In this document: one piece after another, positions 53,202-60,942 of the stretch
Numbering within the stretch: the first letter of the stretch is position 1
Layout: each line of letters opens with the position of its first letter
Source of the DNA: Prosthecobacter gellanilyticus
GTDB taxonomy: Bacteria; Verrucomicrobiota; Verrucomicrobiia; Verrucomicrobiales; Verrucomicrobiaceae
Reading direction: 5' to 3'
Length of the DNA: 64,000 nt
Assembly: GCF_007992435.1 (NCBI RefSeq)
Contig: NZ_BKAG01000006.1
Coordinates: 124,001-188,000, forward strand
Program-made: the position numbers and the translations under genes
Notes under the pieces: generated by a model
What the model was told of the DNA's origin: nothing
Databases searched by the model: none
Seen by the model: only the letters and a program-made list of their open reading frames with translations

Positions 53202-55235
53202 ATGCCGCCCCGCCCTGACACACCTCATGACCGCCCTGTGAAAGGGCCGAAGTGGGTGTCGCCATGGGGCTTTGATGATGAGTGGGAGGACGAGCAGCGG
53301 CGCTATGAGAAGGCGAGCCGTCCGCCTGAGCCGCCTCCGGCACCAGCGGCGAAAGCGCCCCCGAAAAAGGCGGTCCAGGAGACAGCTCCACCCGTGCGGG
53401 GTGGTCCGCCTGTGGAGGCTGCACCTGCTGCATCAACGCCAGATGCATCTGATCAAGCGGCAGCACCGCCGAAGGCCTCAGACGGGCGGCAGGTTTCCGC
53501 AAAGCCGCTGAGCGCGCCTGCGATCGTGAGTTTGCGTGAGGAGGTGTCTTCCGTGCTGGAGAAGGTGGAGGCTCAGGAGTCTGCGCCGGCTATGGTATCT
53601 GGGGAACCCGTGAGGAAGGCGACGCCTGCCGAGTTGAGGCTGGATGAGCGCTTTCGCCCGCCGGCAGATTTGCTGCTTCATCATGCGTCCGCTGCTGCGC
53701 CAGGTTCCGCATCTGCGCCACCTCCTGTGGCAGTGCCGGTGCTGGCTTCGAAGCCTGCTGCATCTGCATCTGCAGCTGCTGCCACGTCAGCCGCTGCGCT
53801 GGTGGCCGTGCCTGCGCCGAAGACTGCTGCAGCGCCAGTGGCAGCGCCTCAGACAGAGATGAGCAGGAAGACATCTGCGGCTGAGATGCCGCAGGATCCA
53901 CCCACGCAGAAACGACCCGCGCCGGTGCCGAACAGTGTGCGGCGGCAGAAGCCCGAGTCTGTTTTCCCATGGAGCACGGTGCTCACGGCGCTGCTAGGGT
54001 TGGCAGGCATCTTTTTGTTAGGCTCGATCTACTTCGTCGACGTGACCCCGGCTCCTGATGATGACCTGGCGCTGAATGTGGCCGCGGACACCGCGCCGAA
54101 GATCGCCGGGCCGGAACGGCTGGGGATGTTTTTACAAGCGGTGAACCGGCTGCCGGACACCCAGCTGGCTCTGAAACCTGCGTGGCTGTGGGAGGAGCGC
54201 ATGCTGCAGAGTTTCATGCAGGGAAACAGCGCCGCGGTGGATGCGCTGCGTGACCTGCTGGGTGACTTTGACTGGCATCCGCATCACGCCGCGTGGCATG
54301 CGGAGGATCTGAGCGAGCACGCCTCCTGGCCGCATGCGCGCCTCCTGCTGCAGGCACGGGTGGTGCACCTCATCCGCACCGGGCGGGAGCAGGCGGCGCT
54401 GGATGCCGCGCTGGATCTGGGCAGGCTGGCGCGTCGGCTGCAGGAGATGTGGTCCTGGCCCGGGTATGCGCAGCGTGCGCAGGAGCTGCACATGGCCTGT
54501 GTGCAGACCACGGCCCTGGTGCTGAAGGACACACGGCTGTCCTCTGCCGAACTGAAAGTGTGTCAGGATGATTTCATCACGCTCCTACCGTCTGACGAGC
54601 TGCTGCAAGGTGCGCTGAACGGCCTGTATCTGCATGAGAAGAAGCTGCTCTTCGGCGAGAACAGCGGCGAGCCGCTGGACACGATGCCGAATGGTGTGCT
54701 GGGTGAGCGGCCGGGACGCCTCTTTTTCAAAAAGCAGGAGACGCTGGGCCTCTTCGCCGAGGCATGCCGGCAGCTGCGTGACAAGGTGGTGGAGGTGCCT
54801 TTCTCCGCCAGGAGCGCTGCCAGGCCTCTGGCGCGGAACCTGGCCTCGCTGTGGTTTCAGCCGAATGGCGCTGGCCAAACCTACTTTGCTCAAAAAATCG
54901 ATGCTACCCGTGAGCTGCCGGAGCGGCATCACCTGGGCCACGCGCGGCATGCGCTGGTGCTCTCTCTCTTCGCCATCCGCCGCTCTCTGGCAGATCATCA
55001 GAAGCTGCCCTCAGGTCTCTCTGAGCTGCGTCCCCATTATCTGGCGGAGGTGCCGCTGGACCCTTACTCCGGCGAGCTGCCGCACTATGATCCACTGAAC
55101 GGCGTGCTGTTTTCCGTGGGCGATGATTTCCGCGCCGAAGGAGGTCACATCACCGACCCGCCGATGATGGATCCCGCGGAACCGACACTGGAGCTGGGGA
55201 TCGCCGTGGCGGTGCCCGTGCAGGCGGGGAAGTAG
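53202..55235 (+). CDS. Single-pass membrane protein with long Pro/Ala-rich N-terminus
   Basis: 677 residues. Residues 1-250 are low-complexity Pro/Ala-rich and charged with no signal peptide, so probably cytoplasmic; a single membrane segment spans about 255-277 (STVLTALLGLAGIFLLGSIY). The remaining 400 residues are helical (LLLQARVVHLIRTGREQAAL then DAALDLGRLARRLQEMWSWP), with an ending HKLPSGLSELRPHYLAEVPLDPYSGELPHY reminiscent of small pilin-adjacent or hypothetical proteins (HYLAEVPLDPY). No enzyme motif is recognised. It follows rppH by 32 bp. Confidence 0.65.
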   Translation: MPPRPDTPHDRPVKGPKWVSPWGFDDEWEDEQRRYEKASRPPEPPPAPAAKAPPKKAVQETAPPVRGGPPVEAAPAASTPDASDQAAAPPKASDGRQVSAKPLSAPAIVSLREEVSSVLEKVEAQESAPAMVSGEPVRKATPAELRLDERFRPPADLLLHHASAAAPGSASAPPPVAVPVLASKPAASASAAAATSAAALVAVPAPKTAAAPVAAPQTEMSRKTSAAEMPQDPPTQKRPAPVPNSVRRQKPESVFPWSTVLTALLGLAGIFLLGSIYFVDVTPAPDDDLALNVAADTAPKIAGPERLGMFLQAVNRLPDTQLALKPAWLWEERMLQSFMQGNSAAVDALRDLLGDFDWHPHHAAWHAEDLSEHASWPHARLLLQARVVHLIRTGREQAALDAALDLGRLARRLQEMWSWPGYAQRAQELHMACVQTTALVLKDTRLSSAELKVCQDDFITLLPSDELLQGALNGLYLHEKKLLFGENSGEPLDTMPNGVLGERPGRLFFKKQETLGLFAEACRQLRDKVVEVPFSARSAARPLARNLASLWFQPNGAGQTYFAQKIDATRELPERHHLGHARHALVLSLFAIRRSLADHQKLPSGLSELRPHYLAEVPLDPYSGELPHYDPLNGVLFSVGDDFRAEGGHITDPPMMDPAEPTLELGIAVAVPVQAGK

Positions 55236-55308
55236 AAAGTGGCCTGCAGTGTGTTGTGTTGTGGGACGAAAGAGAAAGGCCTTTGATTTGGTGGCTTTTC
55301 CAAAGTGG

Positions 55309-55379
55309 CTACCCCTCAAGGACTCGAACCTTGAACAACAGAGTCAGAATCTGTTATGTTACCATTACACTAAGGGGTA
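55309..55379 (-). tRNA. tRNA-Gln (anticodon CTG)
   Basis: Read on the minus strand it starts TACCCCTTAGTGTAATGGTA, has the anticodon stem ACAGA/TCTGT around TTCTGAC (anticodon CTG), a T arm with GGTTCGAGTCC, and a 7-bp acceptor stem TACCCCT/AGGGGTA with discriminator G, as expected for tRNA-Gln. CCA is not encoded. Confidence 0.93.
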
Positions 55380-55504
55380 GTGTTTTTCGGCGGATGGCTA
55401 TCCTGGCATGCTTCCAGCATAGTGCAAGGGCTGTGTTTGAGCGGAAGGATGGAAAAATGTGCCTGAATGGACAGTCGATGGGGGACCTGAGACGAGCCCG
55501 CTGG

Positions 55505-55551
55505 CTATCCCTCGAGGACTCGAACCTTGAACAACAGAGGCAGAATCTGTT
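55505..55551 (-). pseudogene. tRNA-Gln 3'-half copy
   Basis: CTATCCCTCGAGGACTCGAA...CAGAATCTGTT matches the 3' half of the tRNA-Gln at 55309 (anticodon arm, T arm, acceptor 3' strand) with a few changes; similarity stops right after the anticodon stem, so the D arm and 5' acceptor strand are missing. It is a partial duplication or an old attachment-site remnant. Confidence 0.8.
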
Positions 55552-55618
55552 GATGCTTCGCTTCTCGTGATCGCTCCCTATCAGAGGCGTTCATTCAACA
55601 AGCCACGATGTCGAAGCG

Positions 55619-55909
55619 TCAGGAAGCGGCGAGCTCTTTCCGGCAGGGCGGCGGCAGTCCGGTCAGAACGGCCTTCTCTTTGCCCCGTGTGGAGAGTGGG
55701 AACAGGCGCTGCTGATCGAGCTGGCCGTCTTCCGTGTAGATGCACAGGTAGCTACCGCTTCCTTCCAAAGACCGTGCTGCGGCGTGGATGGCCTGGGCAC
55801 GGGTGCTGCCCACATAGATCTGGGTGGCAGTCTCCTCGGCAGGACGGAAGAGCACCCAAGCCTTGATGCCTGGGTGGTAACCCAGATGGTATTCCGTAAG
55901 CTGGACCAT
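55619..55909 (-). CDS. Small hypothetical protein (DUF2188-like)
   Basis: 96 residues. The pattern HPGIKAWVLFRPAEETATQI, GSTRAQAIHAAARSLEGSGS and LCIYTEDGQLD resembles small DUF2188-type proteins (tryptophan in a first strand, 'T-x-x-EAI-x-x-A' helix, 'I-x-x-x-DG-x-I' strand); the match is weak. It lies 6 bp downstream of the zinc-finger-like gene on the same strand, so the two form a small operon next to a tRNA remnant. Confidence 0.6.
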   Translation of the reverse strand: MVQLTEYHLGYHPGIKAWVLFRPAEETATQIYVGSTRAQAIHAAARSLEGSGSYLCIYTEDGQLDQQRLFPLSTRGKEKAVLTGLPPPCRKELAAS

Positions 55910-55915
55910 GGCCGT

Positions 55916-56158
55916 TCAGGTTAGGGAGAGGACTGCGGTGTCCACGGCCTCCGCGTGTTCCGTGGACATGTGGATTTCAAAGGCAGTCCGGGCCTGCTGG
56001 ATGGCGGCTTCCTCAGCCTGTCTTACCGGGATGCCTTCGAAGCGGGTGTGGCAGATAGGGCAGCACCAGGAGGCCATGCCTTCTTTTCCGGGTTCGCTCA
56101 ACAGGACAACCATGATGTTCTCCTTCCATTCCTCCAGCGTTTGGGGATCACTCTTCAT
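55916..56158 (-). CDS. Small protein with Cys2-His2-like motif
   Basis: 80 residues from the ATG at 56158 (MKSDPQTLEEWKENIMVVLL); a longer frame to 56233 is less likely. CCPICHTRFEGIPVR ... FEIHMSTEH gives C-x2-C and H-x4-H pairs that could bind zinc. The function is unknown. It is upstream of the DUF2188-like gene with a 6-bp gap. Sequence further upstream (56300-56470) is unusually AT-rich for this genome. Confidence 0.6.
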   Translation of the reverse strand: MKSDPQTLEEWKENIMVVLLSEPGKEGMASWCCPICHTRFEGIPVRQAEEAAIQQARTAFEIHMSTEHAEAVDTAVLSLT

Positions 56159-56473
56159 GTGGTGGGATCGCTCACTCGGGAAAGATTGGACGTCATGAGG
56201 AGTGCTTATCGGGGGCTCAGGCACCGCCAGCATCGGTGAACTTTTCCTTCATAACCTGGGTTTGATCCCCAACGGCACCTTGCTGGAGGAAGCGAGTCCG
56301 CTGGTCGCAGGGCTTGCACCTCAAAGATGCGTTTTGAACTTAGAATCGAGTCAGGAAAACACTACAGATATGTCAGGTGAATTTGGGTGGTCTGATGGGC
56401 GATGGGATAAAATACTCCCTCCTGATTATAGACGCCTAGGCATCCAAGTTTTATTATAACGCGAATATTAGAT
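56159..56473. other. Lower-GC spacer with a doubtful 85-codon frame
   Basis: 315 bp. A plus-strand open frame (56202-56459) ends 14 bp before the C39-like gene; its last part (from ATG 56370, MSGEFGWSDGRWDKILPPDY) has lower GC and reads like protein, so it may be the remnant of a partner gene. The segment 56330-56475 is clearly AT-richer than the rest of the window. Confidence 0.4.
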
Positions 56474-56884
56474 ATGACTCTTGTTAGCCAACGTGATCAG
56501 TATGCCTGTGCTGCAGCCTGCGTTGAGTCCATCCAAAGGGATTGGGGTGGTCCCGCTCACAGGGTTTCACTGGTCAGCAGGAGTGAGGCTACCTTCCCTG
56601 TCGGTCGTTATGGCGGGAAAGTGGATGATCATAAATATCTCCGAGGCCTCTGCGCACGCTGCGGGCTGAAGTCGGGTGTGATGGACGATCCCAGTTTGTA
56701 TTTTGATCCCGAGAAGGAGGCGCTCCTGGCTTATGTGCACTGGTATGCGGATGAGGATCAGAAGCAGTGTGTCCGCATCATGAAAGCCAAAGGTGACCAG
56801 GTGCTGGTGATGACTCCCCTGGATGCTGCGCTCCAGCTCATTCCTCGTGAATGGATTCAGGAAACGTTTCTGGTCTGGCGGTGA
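56474..56884 (+). CDS. C39-like (papain-fold) peptidase domain protein
   Basis: 136 residues. The N-terminus SQRDQYACAAACVESIQRDW fits the Q-x-x-x-x-C-x-x-A/C start of C39-type cysteine peptidases (Gln plus catalytic Cys), and LLAYVHWYADEDQKQCVRIM then VLVMTPLDAALQLIPREWI fits the later His/Asp strands (usual H-x-V-V ... D-P-x-x-G), though the downstream His is not clearly in place. Such small domains occur in ABC-exporter leader peptidases and in conflict or immunity loci. No signal peptide. GC is lower than that of the neighbours, hinting at transfer. Confidence 0.5.
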   Translation: MTLVSQRDQYACAAACVESIQRDWGGPAHRVSLVSRSEATFPVGRYGGKVDDHKYLRGLCARCGLKSGVMDDPSLYFDPEKEALLAYVHWYADEDQKQCVRIMKAKGDQVLVMTPLDAALQLIPREWIQETFLVWR

Positions 56885-56893
56885 GCAAACAAT

Positions 56894-57294
56894 CTATTTC
56901 GAGTATCCGATCCAGATGACATCTCTGGGCCGGACTTCGAAGCGGGATCTGAGGGCTTTGTCCATCGCGACATTGCAGGCTCCATCATAGGGGGCTTCCG
57001 CCCGGTAGACGATGACGAAGAGGTTCTTGGGGTAGTCTTTGGGGCAAGAACCTTTCATGGTCTGCATCACCTCGGCGAGTGTCTTGGCAGCGGTAGGCTG
57101 GAGGATCTTTGCCAGGGCATCTGGCTGACCACTCGCAGGCGCAGACCTCATGATCACATAGATGCGGTCTTTCAGAGGGATGGGGCTCTCTGCTTTGTCA
57201 CCCACAGCGATCCCGCTGCGTGTACATACCAAGGACCTGCGAAAGTGTGTTGATGCAGAGCCAGACTGCAAAGGAGGATGAGGAATGGTTTCAT
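56894..57294 (-). pseudogene. Small secreted protein, split by a frameshift
   Basis: The start at 57294 encodes a signal peptide (MKPFLILLCSLALHQHTFA, then GPWYVHAAGSLWV) but this frame stops at 57172. The other frame, open from 57271 to 56894, continues with VGDKAESPIPLKDRIYVIMR and ends RDVIWIGYSK, a plausible mature domain lacking its own signal. Shifting frame near 57195-57215 would restore a secreted protein of about 130 residues. It is either a broken gene or a sequencing error. Function unknown; two Cys residues in the mature part could form a disulfide. Confidence 0.6.
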
Positions 57295-57377
57295 GGCAAT
57301 GGGGGGCGAGGATGGTAATCGCGGCTCAGAATGAATGCATGATCTGCAGGTCACTAGGCTGGTTGGTTTAAAAATGG

Positions 57378-58064
57378 TTAGGTCAGCTCCTGCGTAATCG
57401 GCTTCACAGCCTTCACGGCCTCCGCATACTTCACACCGCTGGCGAGGCCGCGGTAGCGTGCCAGGATGGTCTTGGTGTCGGTGGCGGCGTCTTTCTGCGG
57501 ATCAAAGGGGGCATTGCGCACGAATGCCATGAGGCCGCCTAACCATTCGGTGACGGCGGGCCATTCGGCGGTGACATCGAAATACGTGTCGGGGGCGAAG
57601 TCGATGGTGTGGCCGGGGCCGTTGTCATACCAGTAGACTTCGCCAGGGCTGCGGACCTGGTCTTGGCCAAGCAGGCGCGCGGGCTGAAACAAAGCCGCGT
57701 GGCAGATGGCGCTCGTGGCTTCGTGATCGGGATGGCGATCCTTCGGCCAGAGCATGAAGGCGATGTCTGGCTGCACATCCGCCACGACCTGCGCCACGGC
57801 ACGCTTGGCCTCCAGCGTGGCCTCGAAGCCCATGGAGGAGTAGTTCAGGAAACGCATCTCGATGCCGCGCTCCTTCGCCATGTCGATGGTCTTTTGCTTC
57901 AAGGCTTCCTCGCGACCTTTCACAGGCGGCCAGTTCGTGTAATCACCGATGAGGCTGAGAATGACCACGCGGTGATGTTGCTTCACCGCTTTCAAAAGTG
58001 TGCCAGGCAGTCCGAAGGGGCAGTCGTCATAATGGGCACCGAGGGCGAGGATGGTCTTGGGCAT
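57378..58064 (-). CDS. PIG-L family deacetylase
   Basis: 228 residues. The zinc site is visible: GAHYDDCPFG (residues 9-18; usually AHPDDE, here Tyr and Cys replace Pro and Glu) and KDRHPDHEATSA (H111-P-D-H114). LNYSSMGFEATLEAKRAV matches the family middle. PIG-L/BshB-type enzymes deacetylate N-acetyl-glucosaminyl groups in the cytoplasm; the substrate here is unknown. The upstream gene on the same strand starts 18 bp after... its stop lies at 58083, so the two may be co-transcribed. Confidence 0.87.
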   Translation of the reverse strand: MPKTILALGAHYDDCPFGLPGTLLKAVKQHHRVVILSLIGDYTNWPPVKGREEALKQKTIDMAKERGIEMRFLNYSSMGFEATLEAKRAVAQVVADVQPDIAFMLWPKDRHPDHEATSAICHAALFQPARLLGQDQVRSPGEVYWYDNGPGHTIDFAPDTYFDVTAEWPAVTEWLGGLMAFVRNAPFDPQKDAATDTKTILARYRGLASGVKYAEAVKAVKPITQELT

Positions 58065-58082
58065 GGGAGTAAAACGGAAAAT

Positions 58083-59009
58083 TTAGATGTCTTCCTTCGG
58101 CCAGGCGAGGAACTCGGAGAGGTGATTGGCGATCTTCTCGGGCTTTGCTTCGGCAGCTCGAGGGAGGTCGTCGCCGCCTCTATTGTAGACGGGAGGATCG
58201 TCGCTGCCGGGGAGGATCCAGTACTCATCATACTCGCCCTGGGCAAAGCACACGTAGCGCTGCGAGTCGCCTGGTGGCTGGCGGATGGCGTCCAGCGTGG
58301 CAGGGACGCGGTCCAAGATCATGTGCAGCTCTTCGTCATTCTCCAGACCTTTGGGGTAGAGCATCCAGGGGCCCGGCTCATACCATTCAGAATCAGGGAA
58401 GTGCATGGCTTTGTAGGCGGCGGGCAAGGTCACGCCCAGCGTGGATTCGAGCGCCTCAAACTCAGGGTGTAAAAGGGCGTGCTCCCATTTCTCACGGGCT
58501 GCCTTGTCCTGCGCCTCGGTGGTGGTGGACATGCGCTTGAAGGGTAGCTGCAGGAGCTTCCAGCCCATGTAGATGAAGCCGAGGGAAAGGAAGACTCCCA
58601 GGAGACCAACAAAGAAGTCCTTGGGTGTCATCTCAGTATGATCGCCGAACAAGAGATTCATCAAAACAAGGATGCCCGTGCCCGCGCTGATCAGGCCGAA
58701 GAGCCAGCTTCCGATGAAGATGATGATCCTGTAGAGCCAGGAAGAAGCTCCGTTTTGACTCTTCCAGTCCAGGTAGCTTTTCAGCTCGATGGCCTGCAGG
58801 ATGCCGAGCGCGGGGCCGACTAGCAGAAAGAGGATGTAGGCGATGGTCGTGATGACACCCTGGATGTTGGCGCCGATGTCTGACGGCCTAACCACAAAGA
58901 TCCAAATGAGCGCCGCGCACCAGGCGAGGAAGTTGATCAAGCAGCCGCGTTGCGCGCGCCTGCCTTCGCAGTGCAGATGCTTGAAGGGTTGCTGGTCCTG
59001 ATTATTCAT
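58083..59009 (-). CDS. Membrane protein with C-terminal SMI1/KNR4 (SUKH)-like domain
   Basis: 308 residues from the ATG at 59009. Three to four membrane segments lie in about 25-165 (INFLAWCAALIWIFVV, VITTIAYILFLLVGPALGIL, IIIFIGSWLFGLISAGTGIL, FFVGLLGVFLSLGFIYMGW). Residues about 195-308 form a SUKH-like domain: FEALESTLGVTLPAAYKAMH, PGPWMLYPKGLEND, RYVCFAQGEYDEYWILPGSD and IANHLSEFLAWP. SUKH proteins are frequent immunity proteins of bacterial toxin systems; membrane-anchored versions are less usual. It precedes the PIG-L gene on the same strand. Confidence 0.7.
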   Translation of the reverse strand: MNNQDQQPFKHLHCEGRRAQRGCLINFLAWCAALIWIFVVRPSDIGANIQGVITTIAYILFLLVGPALGILQAIELKSYLDWKSQNGASSWLYRIIIFIGSWLFGLISAGTGILVLMNLLFGDHTEMTPKDFFVGLLGVFLSLGFIYMGWKLLQLPFKRMSTTTEAQDKAAREKWEHALLHPEFEALESTLGVTLPAAYKAMHFPDSEWYEPGPWMLYPKGLENDEELHMILDRVPATLDAIRQPPGDSQRYVCFAQGEYDEYWILPGSDDPPVYNRGGDDLPRAAEAKPEKIANHLSEFLAWPKEDI

Positions 59010-59147
59010 GAGGAGCTTTTGTTGAGTCACAACCTGTCGGCCGCAGCAAACGTGAGAATAGTCTTGGCCCTGAGCAATGCGGTGAACAGTCTTTTTTCCT
59101 GCCAAACTCCTTGCCCCGGTAGAAAAGTGGAAGCCAGAATAGCAGAC

Positions 59148-59366
59148 ATGAAGTTGTTGCCCGTATCTCGTCCTGAACTGATCAAGCGCTTTCGCGCTCT
59201 AGGGTGGCACGGGCCTGTTCCGGGTGGAAAACATCAGCACATGGTCAAGGGCGCGATACAGCTATCGATACCGAATCCCCATGGGGGCAAGGAGATCGGA
59301 GTTCATTTGCTCAAGATCATCCTGGCTGAGGCAGGAATCTCTCGGGAGCAGTGGCTCAGGCTGTGA
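59148..59366 (+). CDS. hicA: HicA-type toxin (mRNA interferase)
   Basis: 72 residues from the ATG at 59148 (MKLLPVSRPELIKRFRALGW); the longer upstream frame is spurious. The dsRNA-binding-like HicA fold is indicated by the L-x-x-x-GW start, the PGGKHQHMV segment at 25-33 with the catalytic His (usually G-S-H-x-x-F/M) and the LLKIILAEAGISREQWLRL ending. HicA cleaves mRNA during stress and is neutralised by HicB. The partner lies on the opposite strand, tail to tail, sharing 11 bp at the 3' ends (59356-59366), which is not the usual hicAB order. Confidence 0.82.
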   Translation: MKLLPVSRPELIKRFRALGWHGPVPGGKHQHMVKGAIQLSIPNPHGGKEIGVHLLKIILAEAGISREQWLRL

Positions 59367-59595
59367 CTTCTTCCGGAAGTTTGAGCTTGGGCAAACCCAT
59401 GCCACGACGAAGCGCCAGGAGAACCCATGCCTCCAAGGCTCCTGCGAGTTCCTTGAGAACCTCCCGCTTGTTCTCACCTGTGGCCAGCAGGCCGCGAAAA
59501 CCAGGGATCTTGGCCACATAGCCTTCATCACCATCCAACTTCACCACTCGGGCGAGTTTGATGGCAAGTTGGCAATAGCGGCGAAGGTCGTTCAT
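59356..59595 (-). CDS. hicB: HicB-type antitoxin
   Basis: 79 residues. The UPF0150/HicB core is visible: ARVVKLDGDEGYVAKIPGFR (the usual E-D-x-G-x-x-V-x-x-P-x-x-P-G strand), GLLATGENKREVLKELAGAL (the G-x-T-x-E-A helix) and a final strand. No C-terminal HTH or ribbon-helix-helix is present, so it may neutralise HicA without binding DNA. It converges with hicA and overlaps it by 11 bp at the 3' ends. Confidence 0.78.
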   Translation of the reverse strand: MNDLRRYCQLAIKLARVVKLDGDEGYVAKIPGFRGLLATGENKREVLKELAGALEAWVLLALRRGMGLPKLKLPEEVTA

Positions 59596-59647
59596 GAAGG
59601 AAAGTATGATCGTGGAGGATCAAAAGGCAATCTTGAAACACCACACA

Positions 59648-60742
59648 TCACTTCTTCGCCCGCACCTTGATCTCCACACGGCGGTTCAGGCCTTGCTCTT
59701 CCACTGTGCCGCTGGTGCTGACGATCGGCTTGGTCTTGCCCATGCCGGCGGCCTGCACGCGATCCGTGCCCAGACGGAGGGAGTTTTGCAGCCACTGCAC
59801 CACCGCGTTTGCTCGGCGGAGAGAGAGGTCCAGGTTAAACTGCTCACCACCAAAGCTGTCCGTGTGACCTTCCACGATGAAAAGGCTGTCCGGGTTCTTT
59901 TGAATCAGGAAGCCTAGCTTCATGAGGCTGAGGCGCGCGCCTTCAGCGAGCTGGTCACTGCCATACTCAAAGAGCAGATCCGTTGGCATCAGGATGGGGG
60001 CGGTGCTGCCGCCGAGAGCGCCACCACCGCCGCTGAGCAGGTCGTCGAGATTGCTGAAGCCTTTGACACGGGTGCCGGCGGCATCGCCCACGCCTTGTTT
60101 CTTCAGTTCGCCGACGAGATCGGTATCGATGGAGCCCGAGGCGTCCTTGGGTTCGAGAGCACCGGCATCCAGCAGCATCTGTTTCTCTGAGACGGGCTTG
60201 GAGAGGATGTCCCGCCGCACTTCGGCCATCGCGCTGCTGAGATCCGGGGCGGCCATGGCAGACTGCGGGGCCAGCAGAGCGGCCATGTCCATGTTACTGC
60301 CACGTGGGTTGCGGCCTTCACCAGGATCACTCTGGCGGAGAAAATTCGTGACCTCCTTCACGTTAGGCGTCAGGTCGATCTCCTGGTTCTCAGGGATCAT
60401 CTGAGCCTTGTCGAAGTTATCCAGATTGGCCTCAAAGGACTTGATGTCCGGCTGCGTGCCCGGGGCAATCATTTCCGGGATCTCCTGGATGGCCTTTTGC
60501 TCCTGGAGCAGACGCGGGTCGATCTTGATGCGGTCCGGCACCTTCTTTTCCGGCACCGCGCGCATGGAGCTGCTGCCCATCACCATGCTGATTTTATCGA
60601 TGCTCACATACAGCAGGCCGTGAAACCCGAAGGACAGGATGACCGCGAACATGATCCACCATTTCAGGCTCCAATCCTCGCGCGAGCGGAAGGCGGCGCG
60701 TGGGGTGCCATTCCAATTCGTGGTGGAGGAGAGCTGGGACAT
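59648..60742 (-). CDS. OmpA-like peptidoglycan-binding membrane protein
   Basis: 364 residues from the ATG at 60742. A single membrane segment (about 27-47: SLKWWIMFAVILSFGFHGLL) gives an inner-membrane anchor rather than a cleavable signal. A charged, Pro-rich middle follows. Residues about 243-364 are an OmpA C-domain: LLFEYGSDQLAEGARLSLMK, LFIVEGHTDSFGGEQFNLDL and LSLRRANAVVQWLQ, with the N-x2-L-S-x2-R-A peptidoglycan-binding pattern and a final RRVEIKV. The topology resembles MotB-like or cell-envelope anchor proteins. It diverges from gnd across a 200-bp spacer that holds a hairpin. Confidence 0.85.
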   Translation of the reverse strand: MSQLSSTTNWNGTPRAAFRSREDWSLKWWIMFAVILSFGFHGLLYVSIDKISMVMGSSSMRAVPEKKVPDRIKIDPRLLQEQKAIQEIPEMIAPGTQPDIKSFEANLDNFDKAQMIPENQEIDLTPNVKEVTNFLRQSDPGEGRNPRGSNMDMAALLAPQSAMAAPDLSSAMAEVRRDILSKPVSEKQMLLDAGALEPKDASGSIDTDLVGELKKQGVGDAAGTRVKGFSNLDDLLSGGGGALGGSTAPILMPTDLLFEYGSDQLAEGARLSLMKLGFLIQKNPDSLFIVEGHTDSFGGEQFNLDLSLRRANAVVQWLQNSLRLGTDRVQAAGMGKTKPIVSTSGTVEEQGLNRRVEIKVRAKK

Positions 60743-60828
60743 TGCGGGGCAGGGACGGGGTCGTGGTCGGGCTGGAGCTAGCGGGTAACATAGCACGCTA
60801 CGCGCCAGCGGCATCTTCCATTCTCGGG

Positions 60829-60858
60829 AAAAAGGGGCGGCTTTCCCCTGGCCGCCCC
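60829..60858 (-). terminator. Minus-strand hairpin with T-run in the ompA-like leader
   Basis: On the minus strand GGGGCGGC (60858-60851) pairs with GCCGCCCC (60841-60834), followed by TTTTTCCC. It is a terminator-like structure 87 bp upstream of the 60742 start, where only a leader transcript of that gene would be read; it may be an attenuator or chance. Confidence 0.45.
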
Positions 60859-60942
60859 CAGGATCAGCCCGGCTCATGCCAGCCATGAGGAAAATCCCCT
60901 TTGCCAAAGGCCCCGAGGGGGGTAAGGCTCGCGCCCCCAAAT

